A model generated the notes under the pieces. The model was not told the DNA's origin, did no database searches, and saw nothing but the letters and a program-made list of their open reading frames with translations. A stretch of 64,000 nt of DNA from Oceanospirillaceae bacterium. GTDB lineage: Bacteria > Pseudomonadota > Gammaproteobacteria > Pseudomonadales > Balneatricaceae. The translations under genes and the position numbers were made by a program. Where the stretch lies: positions 1-64,000 of the forward strand of contig JABSQZ010000002.1 of the NCBI GenBank assembly GCA_013215505.1, written 5' to 3'. Within the stretch, counting starts at the first letter, position 1; every line of letters begins with the position of its first letter. Of this stretch, positions 35,630-44,377 are shown in pieces.

Positions 35630-35935
35630 TCAATCAGCTTTCTGGTAACTGGAAATTGTAGTGACACTGCCGACTGAATTGACGAAGTATTTTTCTTTCA
35701 CCTGTAAATACTTAGGATCACTAAAGAAGCTTTCCATCCGCTGCTTGTCATTAAAGGTAATAGTGAAAACTCTATTAATATCGGGGTTCTTTTCGCAGAT
35801 CAGAACTTCAGAAACCTTGAAATCGTAGCCGAAACGACCACCGTAACTGCTTAAAATAGGCTTCATCGCCGCACGATAATCATCGTATTGCGGGTCATCT
35901 AATACTTCTAAACCAATCAGTATTTCAAAAGACAT
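35630..35935 (-). CDS. DUF1330 family protein
   Basis: Small ferredoxin-like alpha-beta barrel protein of 101 residues. DUF1330 members show the pattern Y-x-x-Y...G-G-R...F...F-F-x-D-P-x-Y, here DYRAAMKPILSSYGGRFGYD and FFSDPKYLQVKEKYF. Function unknown. Lies convergent with the glutamine amidotransferase gene, with 47 bp between, and is followed upstream by a region of heptanucleotide repeats. Confidence 0.75.
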   Translation of the reverse strand: MSFEILIGLEVLDDPQYDDYRAAMKPILSSYGGRFGYDFKVSEVLICEKNPDINRVFTITFNDKQRMESFFSDPKYLQVKEKYFVNSVGSVTTISSYQKAD

Positions 35936-35992
35936 ATCTACTCCAAAATCAATTATTTACACCTGTTTAGGTATCTGGGGATTGAAAGGACT

Positions 35993-36182
35993 AAGTCGTG
36001 AGTAGCAAGTCGTCAGTAGCAAGTTTAAAGACCGACAATAACAGTAAATTAGCTAAAAGTAGCGGGTTGTTGATCTCGTGAACTAGTATGTTCGCTACTC
36101 GGCTTTTTATGCGCTCAAGGCTGCCGACTTATTACTTACGACTTACGACTTACGACTTACGACTTACGACTTACGACTTACG
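35993..36182. repeat. Inverted pair of AAGTNGN heptanucleotide arrays
   Basis: At 35993-36024 about four units with variants (AAGTCGT, GAGTAGC, CAGTAGC) run on the plus strand. At 36127-36182 eight units of ACTTATT/ACTTACG (AAGTCGT on the minus strand) run oppositely. About 100 bp separate them. The arms are complementary and could form a long imperfect hairpin between the DUF1330 and GNAT genes. Confidence 0.85.
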
Positions 36183-36193
36183 CATTGTAGTGC

Positions 36194-36697
36194 TCATACC
36201 GGTCTGGGGAAGATAAAGATGTCGCGCTCTAAGCCATCCGGGAATTCTTCTCTGCGGTTTTTAATGCCACCTAGTTTCTCTACTAATGCCAGGGCGGGCT
36301 GGTTGTTATCGTTCATATAAGTGGCCACTTCGCTCCAGCCAAAATGTTCATAGGCATGCTTGATCGCCGCCACTGAAGCTTCGTTAGCCACACCTCTACC
36401 TCGGGCCTGGGGTAATAGCCACCATGTTAGCTCTCGCGGCCAGCCCTTTCCCTGCCAGAAGCCGCAAACCCCCAATAGTGCAGATGAATATTTATCTTTT
36501 ATCGCCCAGACGCCAAAACCCGATAAATGCCAAGAACCCAGATCAGAATTTAACCGGGTCCAGGCGGCAGCGCTGGAAATAGGCCCGCCATAGGCTTTGG
36601 AGGCATCTGCATCGGTATAGAATTGTTGATAGAGTTGCTCGCAGGCCCTGTCTAGTGGGACTAATAAAAGACGTTCAGTTTCGAGTGTGGGAATCAT
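36194..36697 (-). CDS. GNAT-family N-acetyltransferase, RimJ/RimL-like
   Basis: Acetyl-CoA-dependent acetyltransferase of 167 residues. Motif order matches the RimJ/RimL subgroup: opening METERLLLVPLD (here PTLETERLLLVPLD), the substrate-facing FGVWAIKDK, and the acetyl-CoA loop LLPQARGRGVANEASVAAIKHAYEHFGW around residues 100-125. The acceptor (ribosomal protein, other protein or small molecule) is unknown. Downstream DNA contains repeats rather than a hairpin terminator. Confidence 0.82.
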   Translation of the reverse strand: MIPTLETERLLLVPLDRACEQLYQQFYTDADASKAYGGPISSAAAWTRLNSDLGSWHLSGFGVWAIKDKYSSALLGVCGFWQGKGWPRELTWWLLPQARGRGVANEASVAAIKHAYEHFGWSEVATYMNDNNQPALALVEKLGGIKNRREEFPDGLERDIFIFPRPV

Positions 36698-36810
36698 TGT
36701 AAGTGGTATAACCTATCAAGAGCATCGGCAGAAAATGAATGCATTAAGTTACCTGATTAGAAAGCATCAGTTAGTAGAGTGCAATAGTTTTAAGTATATT
36801 CATTAGCGAC

Positions 36811-38121
36811 TCAAACCCTCCTGAACCACTCAGTCAATGCCGATTCTGGTTTAAGTAAGCAGCGCTCGGCAAGCAGGCCCTCAAGCATTTGCCGATCGGC
36901 AGATCTTCTGGCGGCTTCCAGCAAGGTCAAACTCAATATATCTCGCTGGGCGATGGAGCCACCGATTAAATGGGTCAGATGTCGGGTGCTGGTCAGTAAT
37001 TTTTTAGCGCGGCTAAAATCACCATCTGCAAATGCCATAATGGCTTTGAGAATAGGCAGGCCCGCCAGGCGGATGATCATAGATCGGGTACTATCACTCT
37101 CAGCCTGGAGCTCTAAAACCGCAATCAACAACTCTGCTTCGCTGCTGCGTCCAGTCATCACAAAAGACATCATCGCGTGCATGTCATTAAAGGGCATATA
37201 AGCTTGATCAATAAATTTGCAGTAGTTATCTGCCACGCTATGCCAGCGGTCGCCAACATCGCAACCCATTAGTGTCAACCGCCAGAGCAGAGCGACTGCA
37301 TCGTGCATATCCATTAGCTCCGAATTGACGTGCACTTTCAGGTGTTGATCGTACACCGCCAGAGCCTGGCCAAATTCACATTGCTCCAACAAAAATAAGG
37401 TTGAATGCCAGCGGTTGTGGATAGCTAAATAGTTGCCGCTAGCCCAATTGGCTTCAGTGTGCTGCATAAAGTCAACGCCCTGCTGAGTCTTTCCCTGCAT
37501 CTCATAGCAGTGCGCCAGTGCGTGAGTACCCCAAGTGTCTTGTGGGTTTAAACTTAAACATTGCTCTGCCATGGCCTCTGCCTGTGGGTAGTGACCAGAT
37601 TCTTCAAGTCCAAAGGCAAGCATGCCATACAGGAAAGAGCTGTCGCTATCGGTGCTTGACCAGTGTTTTAATACTCTGGCACTACGGTCGCGGTTGGAGC
37701 TGGCCTGGCCCAGCAAAAAATCGATCTGATGACCAAATTGCAGCGCGGTTAAGTCCCTAGGGTAATAATACAGTATATCGGCGTAGACTTGAGAGGCGCC
37801 GTACCAATTTCCGTTTAACCACAGTCCTATCGCCTTAATATGACCAAGTTCGCGGTCATTGGCGGCGGGGGATAACTGCTGCAGGATCTGGAATTTGTTG
37901 GCCAGTTTTTGTTGCTGGTTATGGTCGCTGGCAATTAAGTGCATACCGGCGCGAAAGCAGTGACCCATAATGAATTCTGGGGAGCGTTGCAGAACCTGGT
38001 TAATTTTATTGATTGGGTCCGGTCTATAGCCGAGTAAGTCTTGAGCAGCGCTGTAAAAATCGTCTACATCTCGCTGTTTGTGGTGCGATACAGCTGCGCC
38101 GAATCCATCGATTAATGCCAT
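36811..38121 (-). CDS. TTC38-like tetratricopeptide repeat protein
   Basis: Soluble helical-repeat protein of 436 residues. TPR-like helix pairs are evident from about residue 50 to 300 (for example FIMGHCFRAGMHLIAS, PRDLTALQFGHQIDFLLG, YPQAEAMAEQCLSLNPQDTW, THALAHCYEMQGK). The closest recognisable match is TTC38, a eukaryotic protein with bacterial homologues, whose role is unknown. It lies 145 bp downstream of the desulfinase gene on the same strand, and its function in that context is unclear. No signal peptide. Confidence 0.75.
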   Translation of the reverse strand: MALIDGFGAAVSHHKQRDVDDFYSAAQDLLGYRPDPINKINQVLQRSPEFIMGHCFRAGMHLIASDHNQQQKLANKFQILQQLSPAANDRELGHIKAIGLWLNGNWYGASQVYADILYYYPRDLTALQFGHQIDFLLGQASSNRDRSARVLKHWSSTDSDSSFLYGMLAFGLEESGHYPQAEAMAEQCLSLNPQDTWGTHALAHCYEMQGKTQQGVDFMQHTEANWASGNYLAIHNRWHSTLFLLEQCEFGQALAVYDQHLKVHVNSELMDMHDAVALLWRLTLMGCDVGDRWHSVADNYCKFIDQAYMPFNDMHAMMSFVMTGRSSEAELLIAVLELQAESDSTRSMIIRLAGLPILKAIMAFADGDFSRAKKLLTSTRHLTHLIGGSIAQRDILSLTLLEAARRSADRQMLEGLLAERCLLKPESALTEWFRRV

Positions 38122-38266
38122 GTAGGGTTCTCTTTGTTGTTGTGCCAGTTGCGGGCTAAGCTGTTGCGGATTGTCACTAGCTGCCAGTTAAAAAAATGCC
38201 GCTGCAAGACCAGTTGACAGCGGCAGAGCCAGCAGCCATAAGACTGCCGGCGAGAAAAAGGTGCGG

Positions 38267-39463
38267 TTATCTTTCTGCCTGCAGTTTAGTGTAGCCATCT
38301 CTGGTCTGGGGTATCTTCATCTTTAATACCGAACCAGCTACTTGGTTGCGTAACATCTGCGCGGTGCCTCCACCAATGGTGAACATTCGGGCATCTCGGA
38401 CCATGCGCTCCATTGGCAGTGAACGGCCGTAACCTACCGCCCCGTGCACTTGCAGAGCGCTGTTGGTCACTGCGATAGCGTTGTCGGCGGCGAAGATTTT
38501 TGCCTGAGCAGCTGCGTTCTTATCTGGGTAGCCGCTGCCACCACTGAGGGCGGCTTTGTAAATCAGCGCCTGGGAGGCGGCTAAGCCGGTAGCCATATCG
38601 GCAATCATCCACTGAATACCCTGGAATTCGGCGATCGGGCGGCCGAACTGCTCGCGGCTTTTGACAAAATCCAGTGCTCGTTCGTAAGCGCCCTGAGCAA
38701 TGCCGTGAGCAACAGTAGCGGCGCCCACTCGCTGTCCATTGTAGGCGCTCATCAGTGCGGCAAAACCGCGTTTGAATCCCTGAGGTAATTGGATTACTTG
38801 CCGCTGAGGTATGATCATGTCTTTAAATAGCAGTTGGGTTTCCGGGATGCCGCGCAAGCCCATAGCATACTCGCGTTTACCTACTATCAGGCCTTCTGTT
38901 TCACCGCGAATCGCGATAAAGCCGCCGATCCCCTGATCGACTCCATCTTCGATCACCCGGGCAAAAATCAAATGCAACTTAGAGACACCGCCACCGGTAA
39001 TCCAGTGTTTTTCACCGTTGATTATATAGTTGTCACCTTGTTTAACAGCCACAGTGGTCATTTCTGTGGCCGCGCTGCCGGCGTTTGGCTCGGTGATGCA
39101 AATAGCCGGTTTGTCACCTTTGAGCACTAGGGAGGCAGCCATTTTTTTTTGCTCATCGCTACCGTATCCCATGATGGCGCCGACACCACCCATGTTGGCT
39201 TCCACCACTATGCGAGCGGTGACTCCGCAATTGCGGGCCATCTGCTCTATTACCAGTACCGCATCAAAATATGAGAGCCCACGGCCACCGTATTCTCTGG
39301 GGATAGTCATGCCCATAAAGCCAGCTTCAGTGAGTCGCTCTACTGTGTCCCAAGGGTACTCCTCACTTTTATCTACCTCCGCAGCCCGAGATTTGACATG
39401 GCTGTCGGATAACTCTTTGGCTGCTTGCTGCAGCATGTTTTGCTCTTTAGTCAATTGGAACAC
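38267..39463 (-). CDS. acd: Acyl-CoA dehydrogenase-fold enzyme, probable 3-sulfinopropanoyl-CoA desulfinase
   Basis: Flavoenzyme of the acyl-CoA dehydrogenase fold, 398 residues. The usual catalytic Glu is missing at both known positions: the C-terminal site reads TIGGGTAQML (Gly instead of Glu), and the helix site reads AYNGQRVGAA with Gln244. Arg84 (VTARIVVE) is present. This Arg84/Gln pattern, plus stretches such as KPAICITEPNAGSAATEMTT and GFAALMSAYNGQRVG, matches 3-sulfinopropionyl-CoA desulfinase of Advenella/Variovorax as I recall it, which releases sulfite and gives propionyl-CoA. It follows a class III CoA-transferase gene (26 bp), the partner expected for making the CoA thioester. 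Confidence 0.82.
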   Translation of the reverse strand: MFQLTKEQNMLQQAAKELSDSHVKSRAAEVDKSEEYPWDTVERLTEAGFMGMTIPREYGGRGLSYFDAVLVIEQMARNCGVTARIVVEANMGGVGAIMGYGSDEQKKMAASLVLKGDKPAICITEPNAGSAATEMTTVAVKQGDNYIINGEKHWITGGGVSKLHLIFARVIEDGVDQGIGGFIAIRGETEGLIVGKREYAMGLRGIPETQLLFKDMIIPQRQVIQLPQGFKRGFAALMSAYNGQRVGAATVAHGIAQGAYERALDFVKSREQFGRPIAEFQGIQWMIADMATGLAASQALIYKAALSGGSGYPDKNAAAQAKIFAADNAIAVTNSALQVHGAVGYGRSLPMERMVRDARMFTIGGGTAQMLRNQVAGSVLKMKIPQTRDGYTKLQAER

Positions 39464-39489
39464 AGTTAACTCTCCTGATATTTTTAATT

Positions 39490-40704
39490 TTATTCGGATT
39501 GTAGTTGTTGCAGCTCAGCTAGAATCTCCTCAGTATCAGCTCCGCACTTAGGAGGAGGGCGCCGATAGCTGACCGGTGTAGCGGAAAACTTGATCGGGTT
39601 GCCGATCAGCTCTACAGAGCCGCTTTGAACATTCGGATCCGCCAGGCTGATTTTCATCTCCCGCGCCGCCACTTGCTCGGTGGCAAATACTTCAGGCAAA
39701 GTGTTGATAGGTCCACCTGGGATGGTCGATAGCTCCATCTGTGCCAGTAGCGCATCTTTGTGCTGCATCGCCAGCATCGGGGTTAATAACTCAATCAATT
39801 TTTCGCGGTTTTTCAGCCGCAGTGTATTAGTGCTAAACCTGGCATCCATCGCGAGTTCAGGAGTACCTAATAATTTGCAAAAACGTACAAATTGCCCGTC
39901 ATTACCGACGGCAACGATGACGTGCCCGTCTGCTACCTGGAAAACCTGGTAGGGCACTATATTGGGATGTTGATTACCGCGACGCTGTGGCTGCTCGCCT
40001 GAGAGTAGATAGTTAGTGCCCTCGTTGACCAGCCAGGCGGTTTGAACATCGACCAGTGCGATGTCTATGTGCTGTCCACCACCCCCGGATTTTTGATGGT
40101 AGAGCGCTGCCAGTATCGCCGAACTGGCGTACATGCCCGTCATCACATCACAGATGCCAACACCGACCTTCATTGGCTCGCCTTGCGGATCACCGGTCAA
40201 ACTCATGATACCGCCGAAGCCCTGTGCCAGTAGATCGTAACCTGCTCTGTGGGCATTCGGGCCAGTCTGGCCAAAGCCGGTGATAGAGCAGTAAACTAGC
40301 TGTGGAAAATCTTTGCACAGATCGGCGTAAGCCAGGCCATATTTCTTCAGCCCACCGACTTTGAAGTTCTCTATTAAAACATCACAAGTTACCAGTAGCT
40401 CGCGTATTTGTCTGGCCCCCCGCGGGTCGGCGATATCGATAGCAATAGAGCGCTTATTGCGATTGGCTGACAGGTAATAGGCGCTCTCTGCGCTGGGCTG
40501 GCCCTGTGCGTCAGTGACAAAAGGAGGTCCCCAGGCGCGAGTGTCATCACCGGCCCCGGGCTTTTCGACTTTGATTACATCGGCACCCATATCACCGAGT
40601 AGCTGAGTGCAGGTGGGCCCTGCCAAAATGCGGCTTAAATCTAATATTCGCAGCCCTGCCAAGGGGCCTGTAATGTTGATGCCTGATTTGTTGTTATTAG
40701 TCAC
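39490..40704 (-). CDS. CaiB/BaiF class III CoA-transferase, candidate 3-sulfinopropionate CoA-transferase
   Basis: Family III CoA-transferase of 404 residues. Recognised by PLAGLRILDLSRILAGPTCTQLLGDMGADVIKVEKPGAGDDTR at the start and by the catalytic Asp in the ICDVMTGMYASSAILAALYHQ region (about residue 175). Family members move CoA between carboxylates with a covalent Asp intermediate. In Variovorax TBEA6 and Advenella a class III transferase (Act) activates 3-sulfinopropionate next to the desulfinase; the 26-bp spacing to the desulfinase gene here makes that the most likely role. Substrate is inferred from context, not motif. Confidence 0.8.
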   Translation of the reverse strand: MTNNNKSGINITGPLAGLRILDLSRILAGPTCTQLLGDMGADVIKVEKPGAGDDTRAWGPPFVTDAQGQPSAESAYYLSANRNKRSIAIDIADPRGARQIRELLVTCDVLIENFKVGGLKKYGLAYADLCKDFPQLVYCSITGFGQTGPNAHRAGYDLLAQGFGGIMSLTGDPQGEPMKVGVGICDVMTGMYASSAILAALYHQKSGGGGQHIDIALVDVQTAWLVNEGTNYLLSGEQPQRRGNQHPNIVPYQVFQVADGHVIVAVGNDGQFVRFCKLLGTPELAMDARFSTNTLRLKNREKLIELLTPMLAMQHKDALLAQMELSTIPGGPINTLPEVFATEQVAAREMKISLADPNVQSGSVELIGNPIKFSATPVSYRRPPPKCGADTEEILAELQQLQSE

Positions 40705-40870
40705 GTCTAAATCCTGGAGTAATAGTTGGCGGTGTTGGGTTCAAAAGATTGAATAGCATCAATTGCAGCTTGCTGAGTCGTTCGGGCTTACGAGCATATT
40801 CCTTAGACTAGCGTTAAAAATCTCTGAACAAAAGCGCTAAATATTCGATGCTAGTGTTAGTGTTTCTAAC

Positions 40871-40897
40871 ATAAAAAAGCAGAGCTTAGTGCTCTGT
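40871..40897 (-). terminator. Rho-independent terminator of the chemoreceptor gene
   Basis: On the minus strand CAGAGC-actaa-GCTCTG followed by CTTTTTTAT. Stem is 6 bp GC-containing with a clean T-run, about 22 bp past the stop of the chemoreceptor. Confidence 0.85.
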
Positions 40898-40918
40898 TAG
40901 TTTATTTAGCTGCGCAAC

Positions 40919-43243
40919 TCAGATTTTAAACTGCTTAACCAGTGATCTGAGTTCAAAGGCCAGGGCGGCCAGTTCGAGTGAGGCTTCCGCTGTTCTACCG
41001 GAGCCAGAGGCGTTTTCGTTGGTGATTTCAGAAATGGCATTGATGTTTTTGTCTATCTGATTAGTAATGACTTGCTGTTGCTCTACGTCGGTAGTGATTT
41101 GGTTATTCATTTGTGCGATAGAGGCAACAGAATCGGATACTTCGGAAAAAGCTTGCTCGGCGTTGCCCGCCTGAGTCACCACTTCAGTGGCCAGTGCCTG
41201 GCTTTGGACCATAGCGTTAATGGCCTGATCAGAGTTGATCTTAAGTTTATCAATGACGTCATTAATCTCACTGGTGGAACGCTGAGTGCGTCCGGCCAGT
41301 GCTCTGACTTCATCGGCAACTACGGCAAAACCACGGCCTTGATCTCCGGCTCTGGCAGCCTCAATGGAGGCATTTAAGGCCAGCAGGTTAGTTTGATCGG
41401 CTATACCTTTGATGACATCTAAGACACTAGTAATCTCATTGCTGTGAGTCTCAAAATCGCTGATAACTTTTGATGCACTATCTATCTGTTGGGCGAGACG
41501 CTCAACCAGCACTATGCTCTCCTCCATAGTGCGGTGACCTTGGCTGCTCTTTTGATCGGCTTGATGGATAGCGGCGACTGTGTCTTGTAAATTGCTGGAG
41601 ATAGATTCCAGTGAGGCGGTCATCTGATGCATAGAGACCACCACATCGTTGGTCTGATTCTGCTGAGTATCCAACAGCTGGTTACTCTGCTTGGTGATTG
41701 CGGAGGTCTGCTCTGCAGATTCAGAAATCTTCACAGCATTTTCAGCAACTTGATTAATACCCTGGTGAAACTTTTCGAGCATAGAATTGAGTGCCGCTGA
41801 GGCGCTGCCAATTTCATCATTACCGCTGTGAGTTAAACGGTAAGTCAGGTCCGAGTCTTTTTCTATGGCTCTGATATTGCGCGATAGTTGGATAATAGGT
41901 TGGCTGATACTTCTGGCAAACAGGCCGCCACAGGCGGTGCCGAGCAGGATAAAGATGGCGCCGATCACTAAAGCGTAAAACTGAATTTTATCACTGAGAG
42001 CAAATGCTGCGGCAAAAGCTTCGGATTCATCAACCTCGGCCAAAATGGCCCAGTGCAGACCCGGGAAATTAATTTTATCATAGGCGGATAACACTGGAAT
42101 ATTGCGGTAGTCGTCGACTATCTGGATACCGGATTGGCCTTTTAAGGCTAAGTTGGCGGTGGCGCTGTTGACCGGTTGCAAACTGATGGCGGTGTTTTTG
42201 GAGTCAATAGCTTTAATGATACTGCGATCCATGCCGGCGTCAGTGATCGCCTTTAAATAGTCTCTTTTGCCCTCGATTAAGAAGCGGCTCTGAGACCTTA
42301 AAGTATTATCATCACCGACCAGATAAGTTTCACCGGATTCTCCTAAACCCGCCTCCTTCCATTGTTGCCCGTGAGTCATAATTTCATTGAGATGACCTAT
42401 GGGCATTTGAAAAATCAAAATCCCAATAATTTTTCCGTTTTCAGTAATAGGAGACGAGATAAAAGCGGCCGGATCTTGATAGGAGGGGGGATAGCTATCG
42501 AAGTCGTCGATGCTAGTATAATTCGCGTCAGCTTGATTGTTGGCGGCGTTATAGACCCTGGCAATCCCAGTATTGGCGAAAGTCCCTCTTTTTAATGAAG
42601 TGGCGTAATCCAATTCTTTAAACACTGAGTAAACAATGTTGCCGGATTTAGCATCCACCAGAAAAATATCATAGTATTCAAATTGTTCCAGGTAATAGCG
42701 GATAGAGGGGTGATACAGCTGATGGACTTTGTCGTAATCACTGTTATCGCCCAGGGCGTCTAACAAGTGTTTTTCCCCAAGCGGGTTGGGGTTGGTTTGA
42801 ATCAGCTTGTGCTGCAGCAGCGCGGCAGTGTCAGAAAGCTTGGCCAGCCAGTCCTTTATATTGGCGGAGCGATTATCATTGTGCTCTTTAAACACCCGAT
42901 TAAATTCTGCACTGTAGTATTGATGCAATTCTTTCCTGGCGTTGGCCGCTGTCACCGAACTCTGGCTCGGATACGCATTATAAGCGGTTGAAAACTCTTG
43001 CATTGCATCGATGATCATCCGATTGTTAGAAAATGTTTTTACTTGTTTATCAATGCTATGCAGATAATCTTCGATTCGCCCTTTTGTGATATTCCTGACT
43101 GAAAGCAGCTGAGCTTCACTGGATTTTTCCAGTGCTAACAGTGAATCTGTGGAGGAGTTATAGCCGAGGATAGCTGAAGAAATAATGATGGGAATAGCCA
43201 CTAACAATGCAGAGCCAATAAGGATTTTAGTTCGCAATCTCAT
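40919..43243 (-). CDS. Methyl-accepting chemotaxis protein with large periplasmic sensor domain
   Basis: Transmembrane chemoreceptor of about 774 residues. Start ATG 43243 follows GGGAG; the frame upstream (TTG 43258) has no site. TM1 is at 6-25, then a periplasmic domain of about 390 residues (Cache-like size and layout), TM2 near [20 protein letters not shown], a HAMP domain ([27 protein letters not shown]), and a cytoplasmic signalling hairpin with the conserved tip [36 protein letters not shown]. No pentapeptide tether for CheR is visible. The ligand is unknown; chemotaxis genes are not in the window. Confidence 0.87.
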   Translation of the reverse strand: MRLRTKILIGSALLVAIPIIISSAILGYNSSTDSLLALEKSSEAQLLSVRNITKGRIEDYLHSIDKQVKTFSNNRMIIDAMQEFSTAYNAYPSQSSVTAANARKELHQYYSAEFNRVFKEHNDNRSANIKDWLAKLSDTAALLQHKLIQTNPNPLGEKHLLDALGDNSDYDKVHQLYHPSIRYYLEQFEYYDIFLVDAKSGNIVYSVFKELDYATSLKRGTFANTGIARVYNAANNQADANYTSIDDFDSYPPSYQDPAAFISSPITENGKIIGILIFQMPIGHLNEIMTHGQQWKEAGLGESGETYLVGDDNTLRSQSRFLIEGKRDYLKAITDAGMDRSIIKAIDSKNTAISLQPVNSATANLALKGQSGIQIVDDYRNIPVLSAYDKINFPGLHWAILAEVDESEAFAAAFALSDKIQFYALVIGAIFILLGTACGGLFARSISQPIIQLSRNIRAIEKDSDLTYRLTHSGNDEIGSASAALNSMLEKFHQGINQVAENAVKISESAEQTSAITKQSNQLLDTQQNQTNDVVVSMHQMTASLESISSNLQDTVAAIHQADQKSSQGHRTMEESIVLVERLAQQIDSASKVISDFETHSNEITSVLDVIKGIADQTNLLALNASIEAARAGDQGRGFAVVADEVRALAGRTQRSTSEINDVIDKLKINSDQAINAMVQSQALATEVVTQAGNAEQAFSEVSDSVASIAQMNNQITTDVEQQQVITNQIDKNINAISEITNENASGSGRTAEASLELAALAFELRSLVKQFKI

Positions 43244-43489
43244 CTTTAGCACTCCCAATATTAACTGGTCACTCTACAAATACATGAAATGGATACATGA
43301 ATTCAGAAATATATTAACTAAAAAATGGCCAATAAAACATCAGATATTGGAGTAGTTTTTATTTTCTGTTAACAAAAGTTTGGCTGAAAATATTTTACTG
43401 GCCAGCTTTGCAATATTAGTGTTAGGTTAGTTATAATTATTCTATTTTTTGTTGTATTAGTGTCTTGTTTGATAACTTTAAGGTGCGCT

Positions 43490-44371
43490 ATGAATCTCAG
43501 ATTTTTAAGAACCGTTATCGCCATTTCCGAGTACCCTACTTTTGTCGCTGCCGGTGAGGCATTGGGCTTGTCTCACTCGGCAGTCAGTGTGCATATCAAA
43601 TCGCTGGAGGACGAGCTGGGGATGTTGATAGTCGATCGCCGCAAGCGGCCACCGATATTAACTGACCGTGGCATAGCACTGATTGAGAACGCCAGGCGAA
43701 TTTTTGAAATCATTGATAATATTAAATCTCTGGGGGATGAAGAGGCCTTAATAGGTTCAATGACCATGGGAGTGGTACCTTCCGCCTTAGTGAATTTAGT
43801 CCCCCCAGCTCTGGCGGCCCTGAGATTGAGCCATCCAAAACTGCAGATAAAGATTAAAGCAGAGCTGTCGGCAGAACTGGCGCAACAAGTGCGCAATAGA
43901 GATATTGATGTTGCTATTTTAACGGAGCCGGAATCTCTGATTGAGGGGCTTCGCAGCCAGTATATTTGTGACGAACCTTTTAATATCATTGCCCCTGCCG
44001 ATGTGCAGGCGAGTAGCAGTGAAGAGTTACTGAGTCAACATCCGTTCATCTGGTTTAACCGCCGTACTTGGGCGGGACAGCTGATCGAGAGACAATTGAA
44101 TAAGAGTAAAATTCACGTGCACTCAGTGATGGAAGTCAATTCTCTGGAGGCGATTGAATCTTTGGTACGCAACGGCATAGGGATCTCGATAGTGCCGCAG
44201 CGAGTCTGTGCTCCGGCTTATGATGCGTCGATAAAAGTAGTGCCTTTTGGTGATCCTCAAACCGCCAGGCGCTTAGTATTAGTAGATAGAATCAACAACC
44301 CCAGAGCAAGGCTAGCCAACGCGCTACTCCGGGAACTGCTACTGCTGTCGGGAGCTGCAGGCGCTGAGTAA
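43490..44371 (+). CDS. LysR-family transcriptional regulator
   Basis: LTTR of 293 residues from ATG 43490, which follows AAGGTG; ten extra codons upstream lack a site. Helix-turn-helix: NLRFLRTVIAISEYPTFVAAGEALGLSHSAVSVHIKSLEDELG. The effector domain has GSMTMGVVPSALVNLVPPA and GIGISIVPQRV. It ends 6 bp from the convergent oxidoreductase gene. It could regulate the divergent chemoreceptor gene or a distant locus; the sequence does not say. Confidence 0.85.
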   Translation: MNLRFLRTVIAISEYPTFVAAGEALGLSHSAVSVHIKSLEDELGMLIVDRRKRPPILTDRGIALIENARRIFEIIDNIKSLGDEEALIGSMTMGVVPSALVNLVPPALAALRLSHPKLQIKIKAELSAELAQQVRNRDIDVAILTEPESLIEGLRSQYICDEPFNIIAPADVQASSSEELLSQHPFIWFNRRTWAGQLIERQLNKSKIHVHSVMEVNSLEAIESLVRNGIGISIVPQRVCAPAYDASIKVVPFGDPQTARRLVLVDRINNPRARLANALLRELLLLSGAAGAE

Positions 44372-44377
44372 AAGCAG

